Part shown: positions 54,960 through 63,983 of the stretch, piece by piece | Layout: each line of letters opens with the position of its first letter | Numbering within the stretch: position 1 is the stretch's first letter | Assembly: GCA_041398565.1 (NCBI GenBank) | Contig: JAWKUN010000005.1 | Span: 1,171,044 to 1,235,043 of the forward strand | Origin: DATGPD01 sp041398565 | Lineage (GTDB): Bacteria; Planctomycetota; UBA1135; UBA2386 | DNA length: 64,000 bases | Reading direction: 5' to 3' | The notes under the pieces: model-generated | The model's input: only the letters and a program-made list of their open reading frames with translations | Told to the model about the DNA's origin: nothing | Database searches by the model: none | Translations under genes and position numbers: made by a program

Positions 54960-57668
54960 TTGAGTGCCGACACCTTCGACGACCTGATCGTTCGCTGCCT
55001 CGACCGCGTCCAGGAAGAGGGGACCCAGGCCATCGACTCGATCTGCGCCGAGCATCCGCAGCACGCCACCGCCATCCGCCGACGCCTCGCACTCCTGGCG
55101 AGCATGGGCCTGCTGCCGGTGCGCGACAGCGCCCCGCAGGTACCGGAACGGCTCGGCGAGTTCCGCATCGTCGACCGCCTCGGCACAGGTGGGATGGGCA
55201 TCGTGTACCTCGCCGTCGACCAGACGCTTGGCCGCCAGGTCGCGCTCAAGCTGGTGCGGCCCGACCACCTGCCGTTCGACGGGGCGCGCACGCGCTTCCA
55301 GCGCGAGGTTGCCGCAGTCGCCCGCCTCAACCACCCGGGCATCGTCCCGGTGTACCGCGCCGGTGAGGCGAACGGGATCCCGTACTTCTGCATGGAGTAC
55401 GTGCAGGGCGCGACCCTCAGCGAGGTGCTGCACGCCGTGCACAACGAGAACGCACGGCTCGACGGCGATGCCGTCCTCGGCGCGCTACAGCGCGTGTGCG
55501 CGACGCGCGCGGTCGCCGTGGACGCGGCCGCGGTGCAGGCGCGCTACGGCGGCCGCAGCTGGGAGGCGGCGGCGCTCGTCATCGCCGGCGAAATCGGCCG
55601 CGCCATCGGCCACGCCCACGCCCGTGGCGTCGTGCACCGCGACATCAAGCCGTCCAACGTCATGCTGACCGCCGAGGGTCGGATCCGCGTCATGGACTTC
55701 GGACTCGCCGCCACCGAGGGCAGCGAGAGCATCACCGCCGTCGGAACTCGCCTCGGTTCCCTGCCCTACATGTCGCCCGAGCAGGCGCGCGGCGACGGCA
55801 GCGAGCTCGACGAGCGCACCGACGTCTACCAGCTGGGAGTCGTGCTGTACGAACTGCTGACGCTGACGCTGCCCTACCCGGCCGGGAACACCGAGCGCCT
55901 GCTCCGCGCGGTCTTGGCCGGCAGCCCGACACGGCCACGCGAGCGCCGCCCGGCCACGTCCTGGGATGCCGAGACCGTGTGCCTCAAGGCGATGGAACTC
56001 GCACCGCCGCAGCGCTACCCGAACGTCGCGGCGATGGTGCGCGACCTCGACAATGTCCTCGCGCATCGCCCGATCGAGGCGCGCCGGCCACACCTGTGGC
56101 GGCGCACGCGACGCTGGGTGCAACGCAACCCTACCGCCACGGTGGGGCTGGCTCTCGGTGCGGTCCTGTTCCTGATCGGGCCGAGCGTGTTCGCCTGGCA
56201 AGTGGTGCGCGCCCGCGCCGCGTTGCAGCAGGAGCGGGACGAGGCGGTGCGCGCCAAGACCGCGGCCCAGGACGCGGCGCGCCGCGCGCTGAAGGTGCTG
56301 GCGTTCCAGCGCGACATGTTGGCGTCCGGCGACCCGGAGCAGAGCGGCAAGGACACCCGGGTGCGCGACGTGGCCGACCGAGCCGCGCTGCTCGTCGCCG
56401 ACGCGTACCGCGGCGAGCCCGAGATCGAGGCCGCGGTCCGCACGACCCTCGGCACCACCTATCACGCTCTCGGCATGCTGCCGCAGGCCGACGCGCAGTT
56501 CGCGCGGGCGCACGAACTCCTGGCGCCGCTGGCCCAGTCGGTGCCCGACGACCTGCTGGGCGCGCGCGTCGACCTCGGTCGGCTGCGCATCGATCAGAGC
56601 CGCCTGCCAGAAGCAGAAGCCTTGCTCGTACCCGCCCGCGACGAGCTGCGGCGGCGTCTGGGTGCCAGTCACCCCACCACGCTCGTTGCCGACCGCGAAG
56701 TGGTGCAGCTGCGTCTCGCGCAGAGTCGGCTCGACGACGCGCTCGCCGACGCCCAAACTTCGTGGGACGCCGCGCGCACGACGCTGGGGGCCGAGGACCC
56801 CTCGACGCTCGACGCTCAGGCGGTGCTGGCGCAGGCGCTCTACAAGGCCGGCAAGGTCGACGCAGCCGTGCAGACCTACCGGGCGGTGTGCAGCATCCGT
56901 GCTCGCTCGCTGCCCGCCGAGCATCCTGCCCTCCTGCGTAGCCAGTGCTCGTTGGCCACGACGCTGTGGGCCCAGCACGCGATCCCCGAGGCGATGGCGC
57001 TGGCCCGCTCGACGCTCGCGGCCCAGGAGCGGGTTCTCGATCCCGAGCATCCGAACCTGCTGCGCACGCTGAGCTTGCTCGCGACGCTCACTGGCGAGGC
57101 CGGCGACTACGCCGAAGAGGAGCGCATCGAGCGTCGTCTCCTGCAGGCGCGTCGGCAGGTGCTCGGGCCCGAGCACGAGGACACGCTGCGGACGCTGGGC
57201 AATCTGGCCGACACTCTGCATCGGCAGAAGCGCACCGAAGAGGCCCTGGAGCTGGCAATCGAGGCCCTGCGCCTGCGCCAGCGTGCGCTCGGCGCCACCC
57301 ACTGGGAGACGCTGTCGTCGGCCAACTCGGTGGGCACGATGCTCCTGGGCCTGGGCCGCGCCCCCGAAGCGGAGCCGTATCTGGCGACGGCGGTGGCCGG
57401 CGCGCGCACCGCTCTGTCGCCCGGGCACTGGGTGACCGGCGCGTTCCTGGCCAACCATGCTGCCACGCTGGTGCGGCTCGAACGCTACGCCGAAGCCGAG
57501 ACCGAGCTGCTCGAGGCCCACTCGATCGTCGACAAAGCTCTCGGCGCCGAGCACCCACGCACGCAGCGCGTGGTCGTTGACCTGATCGAGCTGTATCGGA
57601 AGACGGGACAGACGGAACGGGAGCGCGCGTGGCAGGCACGCCGCGCCGAGGTTCCGCAGGGGAAGTAG
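54960..57668 (+). CDS. Transmembrane Ser/Thr protein kinase with C-terminal TPR domain
   Basis: I placed the start at TTG 54960 (902 residues). The predomain that follows, FDDLIVRCLDRVQEEG...AIRRRLALLASMGLL, aligns with the N-terminus of the kinase at 23229. ATG 54822 is the nearest ATG but would add non-conserved Arg/Ala sequence. Kinase motifs are GTGGMG 75-80, Lys97, HRDIKPSN from 226 and DFG 246-248, with a longer insert before HRD (VCATRAVAVDAAAVQARYGG). A membrane helix follows (TATVGLALGAVLFLIGPSVFAW), then at least eight TPR/Kinesin-light-chain-type repeats (LGPEHEDTLRTLGNLADTL). The stop is 84 bp before the next plus-strand gene. Confidence 0.92.
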   Translation: MSADTFDDLIVRCLDRVQEEGTQAIDSICAEHPQHATAIRRRLALLASMGLLPVRDSAPQVPERLGEFRIVDRLGTGGMGIVYLAVDQTLGRQVALKLVRPDHLPFDGARTRFQREVAAVARLNHPGIVPVYRAGEANGIPYFCMEYVQGATLSEVLHAVHNENARLDGDAVLGALQRVCATRAVAVDAAAVQARYGGRSWEAAALVIAGEIGRAIGHAHARGVVHRDIKPSNVMLTAEGRIRVMDFGLAATEGSESITAVGTRLGSLPYMSPEQARGDGSELDERTDVYQLGVVLYELLTLTLPYPAGNTERLLRAVLAGSPTRPRERRPATSWDAETVCLKAMELAPPQRYPNVAAMVRDLDNVLAHRPIEARRPHLWRRTRRWVQRNPTATVGLALGAVLFLIGPSVFAWQVVRARAALQQERDEAVRAKTAAQDAARRALKVLAFQRDMLASGDPEQSGKDTRVRDVADRAALLVADAYRGEPEIEAAVRTTLGTTYHALGMLPQADAQFARAHELLAPLAQSVPDDLLGARVDLGRLRIDQSRLPEAEALLVPARDELRRRLGASHPTTLVADREVVQLRLAQSRLDDALADAQTSWDAARTTLGAEDPSTLDAQAVLAQALYKAGKVDAAVQTYRAVCSIRARSLPAEHPALLRSQCSLATTLWAQHAIPEAMALARSTLAAQERVLDPEHPNLLRTLSLLATLTGEAGDYAEEERIERRLLQARRQVLGPEHEDTLRTLGNLADTLHRQKRTEEALELAIEALRLRQRALGATHWETLSSANSVGTMLLGLGRAPEAEPYLATAVAGARTALSPGHWVTGAFLANHAATLVRLERYAEAETELLEAHSIVDKALGAEHPRTQRVVVDLIELYRKTGQTERERAWQARRAEVPQGK

Positions 57669-57751
57669 AGCTCGCGTCGCGACCGAGGTCGCCGGCCGGG
57701 GTTCTCGGGGCGCGACGACGGCAACGGAGCCGACGTGTTACAACGCCGGCG

Positions 57752-58525
57752 TTGCGCATCGTCCTCTTCCACTTCCATGCCGCCTCCGGTGCCGAGGCCG
57801 CCGATGCGCTGGCCGCGGCCGGCCACGACGTCACGTTGTTCACCGAGGGCAAGGGTTTCGCCGCGCTCGACGCGGCAGCGCCCGACGTGATCGTCATCGA
57901 CCTGCGCCGCATGCCTTCGCACGGACGCGCCGTGGCGTTCGCGTTGCGCCAGCGTCAGCGCTCACGTCACCTTCCACTCGTCTTCGTCGAGGGCGTCCCG
58001 GAGCGCACGACGCGCCTGCGCGACGAGGTTCCCGACGCGGTGTGGACACCTTGGACGAAGGTCGAAGCCGCGTTGGCGCGCGCTCGGCGCACGGCCCCGA
58101 AGGTCCCGGTCGTGCCCAAGTCCACGAGCGGTTACTCCGGAACGCCGCTGCCGAAGAAGCTCGGCGTGAAGCCCGGCTCGACGGTATTGCTCCTCGGCGC
58201 ACCCGACGACTTCGTGACCACCCTCGGGGCGCTTCCCGACGGCGCTCGCGTCGTCTCACGCGCGCCCGCCGCGGCCGACGTCATCGTCGTGTTCGCCGGC
58301 AAGGCACGCGACCTCACCGCTCGCCTCGCCAAGGCACTGCCGCGCCTGGCCGACGGCGGCGCGCTGTGGCTGGCGTGGCCGAAGCGCGCGTCCGGTGTCG
58401 TCACCGACGTGACCGAGGCCCTGGTACGCACCACCGGGCTCGCGACCGGACTCGTCGACACCAAGGTCGGCGCCCTCGACGTGGTCTGGTCGGGCTTGCA
58501 GTTCCGCCGCCGCCGCACGCAGTGA
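57752..58525 (+). CDS. Receiver-like domain fused to DUF3052
   Basis: From TTG 57752 (257 residues; GTG 57629 would overlap the kinase end). Residues 1-110 resemble a response-regulator receiver without the full acidic pocket (LRIVLFHFHAASGAEAADALAAAGHDVTLF, then VIVIDLRRMPSHGRAVAFALR). The C-terminal 130 residues are a clear DUF3052 domain (TSGYSGTPLPKKLGVKPGSTVLLLGAPDDF, LADGGALWLAWPKRASGVVTDVTEALVR, GLVDTKVGALDVVWSGLQF). DUF3052 has no established reaction. The protein appears cytoplasmic. Its position directly after a kinase-TPR gene is compatible with a regulatory role. Confidence 0.85.
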   Translation: MRIVLFHFHAASGAEAADALAAAGHDVTLFTEGKGFAALDAAAPDVIVIDLRRMPSHGRAVAFALRQRQRSRHLPLVFVEGVPERTTRLRDEVPDAVWTPWTKVEAALARARRTAPKVPVVPKSTSGYSGTPLPKKLGVKPGSTVLLLGAPDDFVTTLGALPDGARVVSRAPAAADVIVVFAGKARDLTARLAKALPRLADGGALWLAWPKRASGVVTDVTEALVRTTGLATGLVDTKVGALDVVWSGLQFRRRRTQ

Positions 58526-58700
58526 GCGCGTGGACAGCTCCATCGGCGGCAAGAGGCCGCCGTCACCAGCCGAGGACACACTCGACTCCGCGACCAGGAG
58601 CACGCGCTGCTGTTGCTAAGGTGCGCGTGCGTCGTCACCCTTTGCCACACTCGCGGCGACGTGTCTCTCATCCCCATGGGCACCGGTGTAGAACAACGCG

Positions 58701-59798
58701 ATGGTCCCGCTCACACGCCGATCCCTTCTTGCGGCCGGACTCGGTCTTCCCGGACTGCCGGCGGTCACGCGTCCGCCGGGGCGTCCGGCTGCTGCGGGCA
58801 AGCTCCTCGTGCTCGGCGGCACGCGATTCCTCGGCCCGCCGATTGTCGAAGCGGCGCTGGCGGCTGGCTGGGAAGTGACCCTCTTCAACCGCGGCCGCTC
58901 GAACCCCGGGCGCTTCCCTGCGGTGGAGCTGGTCACCGGCGACCGCGATGCCGGCACCCTGGACGGGCTGGCCGGGCGTGACTTCGACGCCGCGATCGAC
59001 ACGTCCGGCTACGCGCCGCTGCAGGTGCAGCAGGCGTGTGAGCTGCTACGCGACCACGTCGCCCACTATCTGTTCGTGTCATCCGTCTCCGTCTACCCCG
59101 ACCAGTCGGCCGCGAACGTGGACGAGAGCACGGCGACGAGCACGGCCACCCCCGAGCAGATTGCGGCCGCGAAGACGATCCGTGACGGCGCGTCGAACTA
59201 CGGCCCGATGAAGGCCGAGTGCGAGCGCGCGGCCGAGCGCGCGATGCCGGGACGGGTGACCGTCGTGCGGCCGGGCCTGATCGTCGGTCCCGAGGACGGC
59301 AGCGACCGGTTCACCTATTGGCCTGCGCGCGTCGCGCGAGGCGGCGAGGTGCTCGCTCCCGGCGACCGCGACGCCGAGGTCCAGTTCGTCGACGTGCGAG
59401 ACCTGGGCGTCTGGTGCTTCGACCTGGCCGTGCGGCGCGCGGCCGGTACGTTCAACGCCGTCGGCTTTCGCGGCCGCCTCTCGTTCGCCGAGCTGCTGGC
59501 CGGGTGCAAGGTGGGTCTCAACACCGACTGCTCCTTCACCTGGGTCGACGACGAGTTCCTGCGCGAGCAACGGGTGGTCCCCTACCGCGACCTGCCGCTG
59601 TGGCTGCCCAAGGGCCAGCGCGGGCACTTCGACAACAGCAAGGCGCTGGCGGCCGGGCTCGGCCTGCGCAGCGTTGCGGCGACCATCGCCGACACCCAGG
59701 CCTGGCAGGCGACGCGGCCGGCGGACCACCGTTGGCGCGCTGGGCTCGGTCGGGAGCGCGAGCGCGAGTTGCTGGCGGCGTGGCGCGCCCGACGCTGA
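58701..59798 (+). CDS. Tat-exported NAD-dependent epimerase/dehydratase family protein
   Basis: From ATG 58701 (365 residues). Residues 1-32 form a Tat signal (LTRRSLLAAGLGLPGLPAV). The Rossmann-fold start LLVLGGTRFLG (35-45) follows, with SSVSVYP near 127-133 and the SDR catalytic pair Tyr167/Lys171 in NYGPMK. The remaining pattern (VVRPGLIVGPEDGSDRFTYW, QFVDVRDLGVWCFDLAV) is that of extended-SDR epimerases acting on nucleotide sugars or related substrates. An exported epimerase is unexpected unless a cofactor is loaded before export, which Tat permits. The substrate is unknown. Confidence 0.9.
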   Translation: MVPLTRRSLLAAGLGLPGLPAVTRPPGRPAAAGKLLVLGGTRFLGPPIVEAALAAGWEVTLFNRGRSNPGRFPAVELVTGDRDAGTLDGLAGRDFDAAIDTSGYAPLQVQQACELLRDHVAHYLFVSSVSVYPDQSAANVDESTATSTATPEQIAAAKTIRDGASNYGPMKAECERAAERAMPGRVTVVRPGLIVGPEDGSDRFTYWPARVARGGEVLAPGDRDAEVQFVDVRDLGVWCFDLAVRRAAGTFNAVGFRGRLSFAELLAGCKVGLNTDCSFTWVDDEFLREQRVVPYRDLPLWLPKGQRGHFDNSKALAAGLGLRSVAATIADTQAWQATRPADHRWRAGLGRERERELLAAWRARR

Positions 59799-59876
59799 GG
59801 GTCGAGGTGTGTTCGGGTGCGGTCCGGGACAGAACGGCGGTTCGGCCTGACGGCGCTGCCTGTCTTGGCGACGAAG

Positions 59877-59893
59877 CCCGTCGTTCGGACGGG
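59877..59893. terminator. Short hairpin between convergent genes
   Basis: CCCGTC-gttcg-GACGGG lies in the 117-bp gap between the epimerase stop (59798) and the minus-strand beta-helix stop (59916). No T-tract follows. Function is inferred from position. Confidence 0.35.
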
Positions 59894-59915
59894 TCGATTG
59901 GGCAGCGCAGGCCGA

Positions 59916-61229
59916 TCAGCGCACGCGCACGTCGATCAAGTTGCCGAGCGTGCCGGCAGCGCCGCTGGCGGCGAATCCTTGCAAGACGAAGCTCGTGTTC
60001 GCGCGCACCGTGCCGGGAATGGTGAGCGGCCGCGTGCTCGGCAGGTTGCCGAAGGGGAGTGCGACCAGCGGGCCCAGCAGGTCGACGAACACCGTGCCGT
60101 AGCGCGGCAGGATCGCCGCCGCTGGACGTGTGGCCAGCACGACGGCCGCGGGCAGACCGCTCGCACCGTCGAGCTGGAGCTGAATCGTGGTGCCCGGCGT
60201 GGGGGCGCCGTGGACCGTCAGGTTCGCATGGTGGAACTCGAACGCGCCGATGTCGGGTCGCGCGGATCCGTCGAGGTCGCCGTCCGCGGTGCGGCTCGCG
60301 CCACCGGCGTCGGGATCAGTCGACCGCGTGAGTAGGCCGCGCTCCAGGGCGGGACTGGCGGCCGTGAGGCGGAAGTCGGCGTTCGCCGCCCCGGCGAACA
60401 GCGGATCGCCGGCCAGGTTGGCGCGTGCGTAGGGCAGCGCGTTCAGGCGGTCGATCGTCTGGAAGTCGGTGCCGCGGTAGTGGAACACGGCGCGCTGGTT
60501 GGCGAACAGCAGGTTGTTCTCGACCGATGGCGCATTGAGTTGGCCCACGTCGCAGATCCCGCGCCCGGTGTTGGCGCCGATGATGTTGCTCGCGATCGAG
60601 GCGGTGCTGTCCATCAGGTGGATGCCGTTCTCGACGTTGTCCCAGATCACGTTGTGCTCGTAGACGCCGCCGGCGCCGTCGACGTCGATGTTGTGACCGA
60701 AGCCGAGGTTGCCGTAGATCAGGTTGTATTCGATGCGCGGATCGGCACCTCCGGTCACCAGGATGACCGCGCCACGTCCTTGCACGTTGCGGTTGGCGGT
60801 GAAGCTGCAGTTGCGGACGACAGGAGCCCCGGCCTGGATCAGGATCGCGCCGCCGCCGAGTCCATCGGCTCGGCCGCCGACGACGTGGAATCCGTCGAGC
60901 ACGGCGTCGGCGCCGAGGCTTACGACCCGCTGGCTGTCCTGACCGTCGAGCACTGTGGAGCGCGGGCGGCGTTGGGTGGGGCGTTGGTCGCCAGGCGCGA
61001 AGCCACCGAGCAGCAGCACTCCGGCAGGCACGGCGAAGCCGCCCGCATGCGTGCCGCGGGCGACCCACAGTTCGGTGCCCGCGTTGGCTTGCTGGAGCGC
61101 GACGCCGAGGTCGCGGTAGGCACGCGCCCAAGTCGTACCGTCGCCCCCGGGTGGAGCGGCGGCATCGACGTACAGGCGCTGGGACGGCAGGGTGGTGGAG
61201 AGCAGGAAGGCGAGGGCGATGCGTCTCAT
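59916..61229 (-). CDS. Secreted parallel beta-helix protein
   Basis: From ATG 61229 (MRRIALAFLLSTTLPSQ, 437 residues) with a short signal peptide. The opening YVDAAAPPGGDGTTWARAYRDLGVAL is the classic N-cap of planctomycete beta-helix/pectate-lyase-like proteins. Coils follow (AVLDGFHVVGGRADGLGGGAI, VVRNCSFTANRNVQGRG, RIEYNLIYGNLGFGHN, VYEHNVIWDNVENGIH), and the helix ends at PDIGAFEFHHAN. The last 100 residues (LTVHGAPTPGTTIQLQLDG..., TIPGTVRANTSFVLQGFAA, GNLIDVRVR) are a version of the shared C-terminal module. It is probably surface-located; no catalytic residues are recognised. A remnant of a similar gene end lies at 51130. Confidence 0.9.
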   Translation of the reverse strand: MRRIALAFLLSTTLPSQRLYVDAAAPPGGDGTTWARAYRDLGVALQQANAGTELWVARGTHAGGFAVPAGVLLLGGFAPGDQRPTQRRPRSTVLDGQDSQRVVSLGADAVLDGFHVVGGRADGLGGGAILIQAGAPVVRNCSFTANRNVQGRGAVILVTGGADPRIEYNLIYGNLGFGHNIDVDGAGGVYEHNVIWDNVENGIHLMDSTASIASNIIGANTGRGICDVGQLNAPSVENNLLFANQRAVFHYRGTDFQTIDRLNALPYARANLAGDPLFAGAANADFRLTAASPALERGLLTRSTDPDAGGASRTADGDLDGSARPDIGAFEFHHANLTVHGAPTPGTTIQLQLDGASGLPAAVVLATRPAAAILPRYGTVFVDLLGPLVALPFGNLPSTRPLTIPGTVRANTSFVLQGFAASGAAGTLGNLIDVRVR

Positions 61230-61297
61230 GGCGGGCAGGGCGGCCGCGCTATACGCCCAGCGTGGACGGCCGGTCCGCGTTTTCGCGCGGCGGAGGC

Positions 61298-62608
61298 TCA
61301 CTTCCACTCGATCGCTTCGAGGGAACCCACGTCGATGGTGCCCTTCTCCACGGCGATGCCGACCGAGCCCGCCTTCTGACCGGGCGCATCGCCGGCCTCG
61401 AGGACCAGCGTGCCGTTCAGGTAGAGGCTGCAGGTCCCTCGGTCGTGTACGAGCAGCACCTCGCTCCATGCGCCCGTCGGGATCTTCACTTGGTCGTTGC
61501 TGACGAAACCGCCGCCTGCGGACAGGTAGGTCGCCCACGTCGCGAAGATCGCCTCGTTGGTCTGGCCGTCGGCTCGGTTGCAGCGCAGCTTGACGGCGTC
61601 GCCGCGCACCAGACGCAGGCGCGCGCGCACCGCGACCCGGGGGCCGAACGCTCGCTCGGTGTGCAGGTGCGTCCAAGGGCCGTCGTGGCTCCCGCGCAAC
61701 CCGTCACCGGTGTAGGTCCACTTGCTCGCGTCATCGGCGGCGAAGTCGTCGAGCTTGCGCGCGGCGAGAAGGTCGACACCCTCGGCTGTGCGCAGAGCCT
61801 CGGGCACCGGTGATCCCGACAGGCCCAGACGCTTCAGCACGTGGGCGCGGTGACGGTCTTCGACCTCGGTCGTGGCGAGCCAGGCGCGCCATTCCCTCTC
61901 GAGCGTGCGGAACGACTTGCCGAACCAATGCCGCGCCTCGCTGGCGTCCGCGTACCAGGACTTGACCTTGGCCATGCCGAAGCGGTCGACGAGGAATCCC
62001 ACGAACGATCCGGCGACGTGATACGGGTGCACGCCGCGGCCCGCACCCTCGGGAAAGGTGCGCCGCAGCTCCATCAGGTCGGGCAGACGCCCGGCCTGCA
62101 AGTACACCGCCGCCCAGGCGTGGATCGGCACGTTCTGGTCGCTCTCGGCGAGGATGGTGGCGAGACCCTCGACGACGAACAGGTCGGTGTACGAGTCGTC
62201 AGGGCGCGGGAACTGCATCGCGAACAGATGGGTCAGCTCGTGCACGCCGCGGAAATCGTGCGGTTGGTGCAGGCTGACCGTGCCGGTCGAGAACGCCACC
62301 GCGCCGCTGCCCGTTCTCTTCTCCAGGTCGGCGTGATCGCGGTACAGGAAGACGAGGATCTTGTCCTGGTAGCGCATGCCGAGGATGCCCTCGAGCGACG
62401 CGAAGCCGGCTTCGAGATCGGCTGCCGCGGCATCGCGCTGCGTTTCACTGACGCTGTTCGGGTCGTAGTGCAAGCGCGCGTGCACGGTCTCGTGGCGACC
62501 CGTCAGTTCGCTCATCATGCGGCGGTCGAGGTCGGTGGCACGCGGGTCGGCCTGAGCGGACAGCGAAGCGACCGAGACGAGCGGGAGGAGCCGTGCGAGC
62601 CGGGCCAT
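61298..62608 (-). CDS. Exported gluzincin (peptidase MA-like) metallopeptidase
   Basis: From ATG 62608 (MARLARLLPLVSVASLSAQ, 436 residues) with a signal peptide. Residues 60-230 carry the zinc motif HELTH at 123-127 and the downstream EGLA with Glu147 as third ligand, the gluzincin pattern of the MA-like/DUF1570 families common in planctomycetes. The C-terminal 170 residues (DDASKWTYTGDGLRGSHDG..., SEVLLVHDRGTCSLYLNGTLVLEA, SVGIAVEKGTIDVGSLEAIEW) look like a LamG/3-keto-disaccharide-hydrolase-type beta-sandwich, probably for substrate binding. The beta-helix gene start lies 68 bp downstream on the same strand, so the two may be co-transcribed. Confidence 0.9.
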   Translation of the reverse strand: MARLARLLPLVSVASLSAQADPRATDLDRRMMSELTGRHETVHARLHYDPNSVSETQRDAAAADLEAGFASLEGILGMRYQDKILVFLYRDHADLEKRTGSGAVAFSTGTVSLHQPHDFRGVHELTHLFAMQFPRPDDSYTDLFVVEGLATILAESDQNVPIHAWAAVYLQAGRLPDLMELRRTFPEGAGRGVHPYHVAGSFVGFLVDRFGMAKVKSWYADASEARHWFGKSFRTLEREWRAWLATTEVEDRHRAHVLKRLGLSGSPVPEALRTAEGVDLLAARKLDDFAADDASKWTYTGDGLRGSHDGPWTHLHTERAFGPRVAVRARLRLVRGDAVKLRCNRADGQTNEAIFATWATYLSAGGGFVSNDQVKIPTGAWSEVLLVHDRGTCSLYLNGTLVLEAGDAPGQKAGSVGIAVEKGTIDVGSLEAIEWK

Positions 62609-62873
62609 GGCGAGACGGTAGCGCCGAAGGACGAGTGGTGCCGGCGATCGCCAGTCCAGGCCGGGCACGTGGACATGCGCGTCCGCGCGGCGGCTGGGAG
62701 CATGGCGCCGCTGCTGCTTGGAGAAGGACGCTGGGCGGGCCAGTCGTTTCGCCGGCGGAACATCGGATCCCCACCGCCCCCGCGGCTGCCAGCGGCCTCG
62801 GTCTTCCAGCGCTCCGGCATGCGACCTGCATGGAGCGTAGGGCGAGGATCGCCGCACACCCTCTGGACACCGC

Positions 62874-63857
62874 ATGAACGCGCAGCCTACGACACGCACT
62901 GCTCTCTGCTCGCTCCTGCTGCTCGCGGCGGCTCTGCCGGCGCAGCGCCGCGAGATCGAGCCTCCCGCCCCGCCGAGTCGCGGCTACCGCGGACCCGGCG
63001 ACCTCTGCCCTCCCCACGCGCCGCGCGGGGCCGCGCCGGCTGCACCTGCGCCCGCCGCTGCCCCCGTCGCCGCGCCGCGGCCCGCAGTCGAGCCACCGCG
63101 ACCGCAGACCGTGCGCTACGTGCCGCCGCACGTCGCACGCGCTCTGCAGCGCTACGGCGCCCCACTCGAGCTCGAGCACCAGCGCACTGCGAAGGCGCGC
63201 CTGACCTACGCGTGGGAAGCCGTGAAGGTGATGCCGCCGCCGGCCGCGGGGATCACCGTGGCACCGGTCCGCCCACGCGCCCTTCCCTTCGGCGAAGCGG
63301 TCGCGCGAGTCGCGGACGACGACCTCCGGCCGTTGCTGATCTTGCGCGAGACGTGGCCGCTCGACGACCAGGGGGACGAAATGGGGCGCAAACTGGCCAA
63401 CGAGAAGACCGTGTTGCTGGCCAAGTGGTTTCGATGCGTGCGCGTCGCCGACAGCGTGCGCCACGCCGACCATCCGCTGCACACTCTGTTCGCGGCGTCG
63501 CCAGCGCCGCGGCTGGTCCTGTGCGGGCCGCTGGGCGAGAACTTGCGTGGACTCGCCGGCACGGAGGCCTTGAGTTCGATCTGGGCAGCCATGGGCGACT
63601 TGCTGCGCGCACACATCGACGGTGACTGCCAGGAAGCGGTCTCCGAAGAGCTGCGGATCCTGTCGCGCTACGACCACCTCGACACCATGGAGACCGACCT
63701 GTCGACGCGGCTCGACCAGCTCAGCGAGTCGCTCCGGCCCGACGCGCCGGCGATTGCCGGCGTGCGCGAGCGCCTGGCGACGCTGACCCGGGAGCGCGCC
63801 GACACGGTGGCGCACGAAGCGCGTGTGCTGGATCTCCGACCGCGCGCTCGCAAATGA
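62874..63857 (+). CDS. Exported protein of unknown function with Pro/Ala-rich linker
   Basis: From ATG 62874 (327 residues) with a signal peptide (TRTALCSLLLLAAALPAQ) and then a Pro/Ala-rich low-complexity linker (residues about 45-80). The body (RPLLILRETWPLDDQGDEMGRKLANEKTVLLAKWFRCVRVAD, RLVLCGPLGENLRGLAGTEALSSIWAAM) has the strand-helix order of a thioredoxin-like fold but no CxxC motif. The C-terminal 80 residues are helical with possible coiled coil (LSTRLDQLSESL..., VRERLATLTRERAD). I do not recognise a family. The gene is divergent from the metallopeptidase gene. Confidence 0.8.
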   Translation: MNAQPTTRTALCSLLLLAAALPAQRREIEPPAPPSRGYRGPGDLCPPHAPRGAAPAAPAPAAAPVAAPRPAVEPPRPQTVRYVPPHVARALQRYGAPLELEHQRTAKARLTYAWEAVKVMPPPAAGITVAPVRPRALPFGEAVARVADDDLRPLLILRETWPLDDQGDEMGRKLANEKTVLLAKWFRCVRVADSVRHADHPLHTLFAASPAPRLVLCGPLGENLRGLAGTEALSSIWAAMGDLLRAHIDGDCQEAVSEELRILSRYDHLDTMETDLSTRLDQLSESLRPDAPAIAGVRERLATLTRERADTVAHEARVLDLRPRARK

Positions 63858-63983
63858 CCGGGACGGGCTGGGGTCGCAGGCTGCGATGACTCCGGACATG
63901 CGGACGCGTCGGTCGATCGCGACCCTCGGGTGTGGGTCGAATCTTGAGACTCTCGCGCTGCCTCGGGACCCAACCCGGGCACC

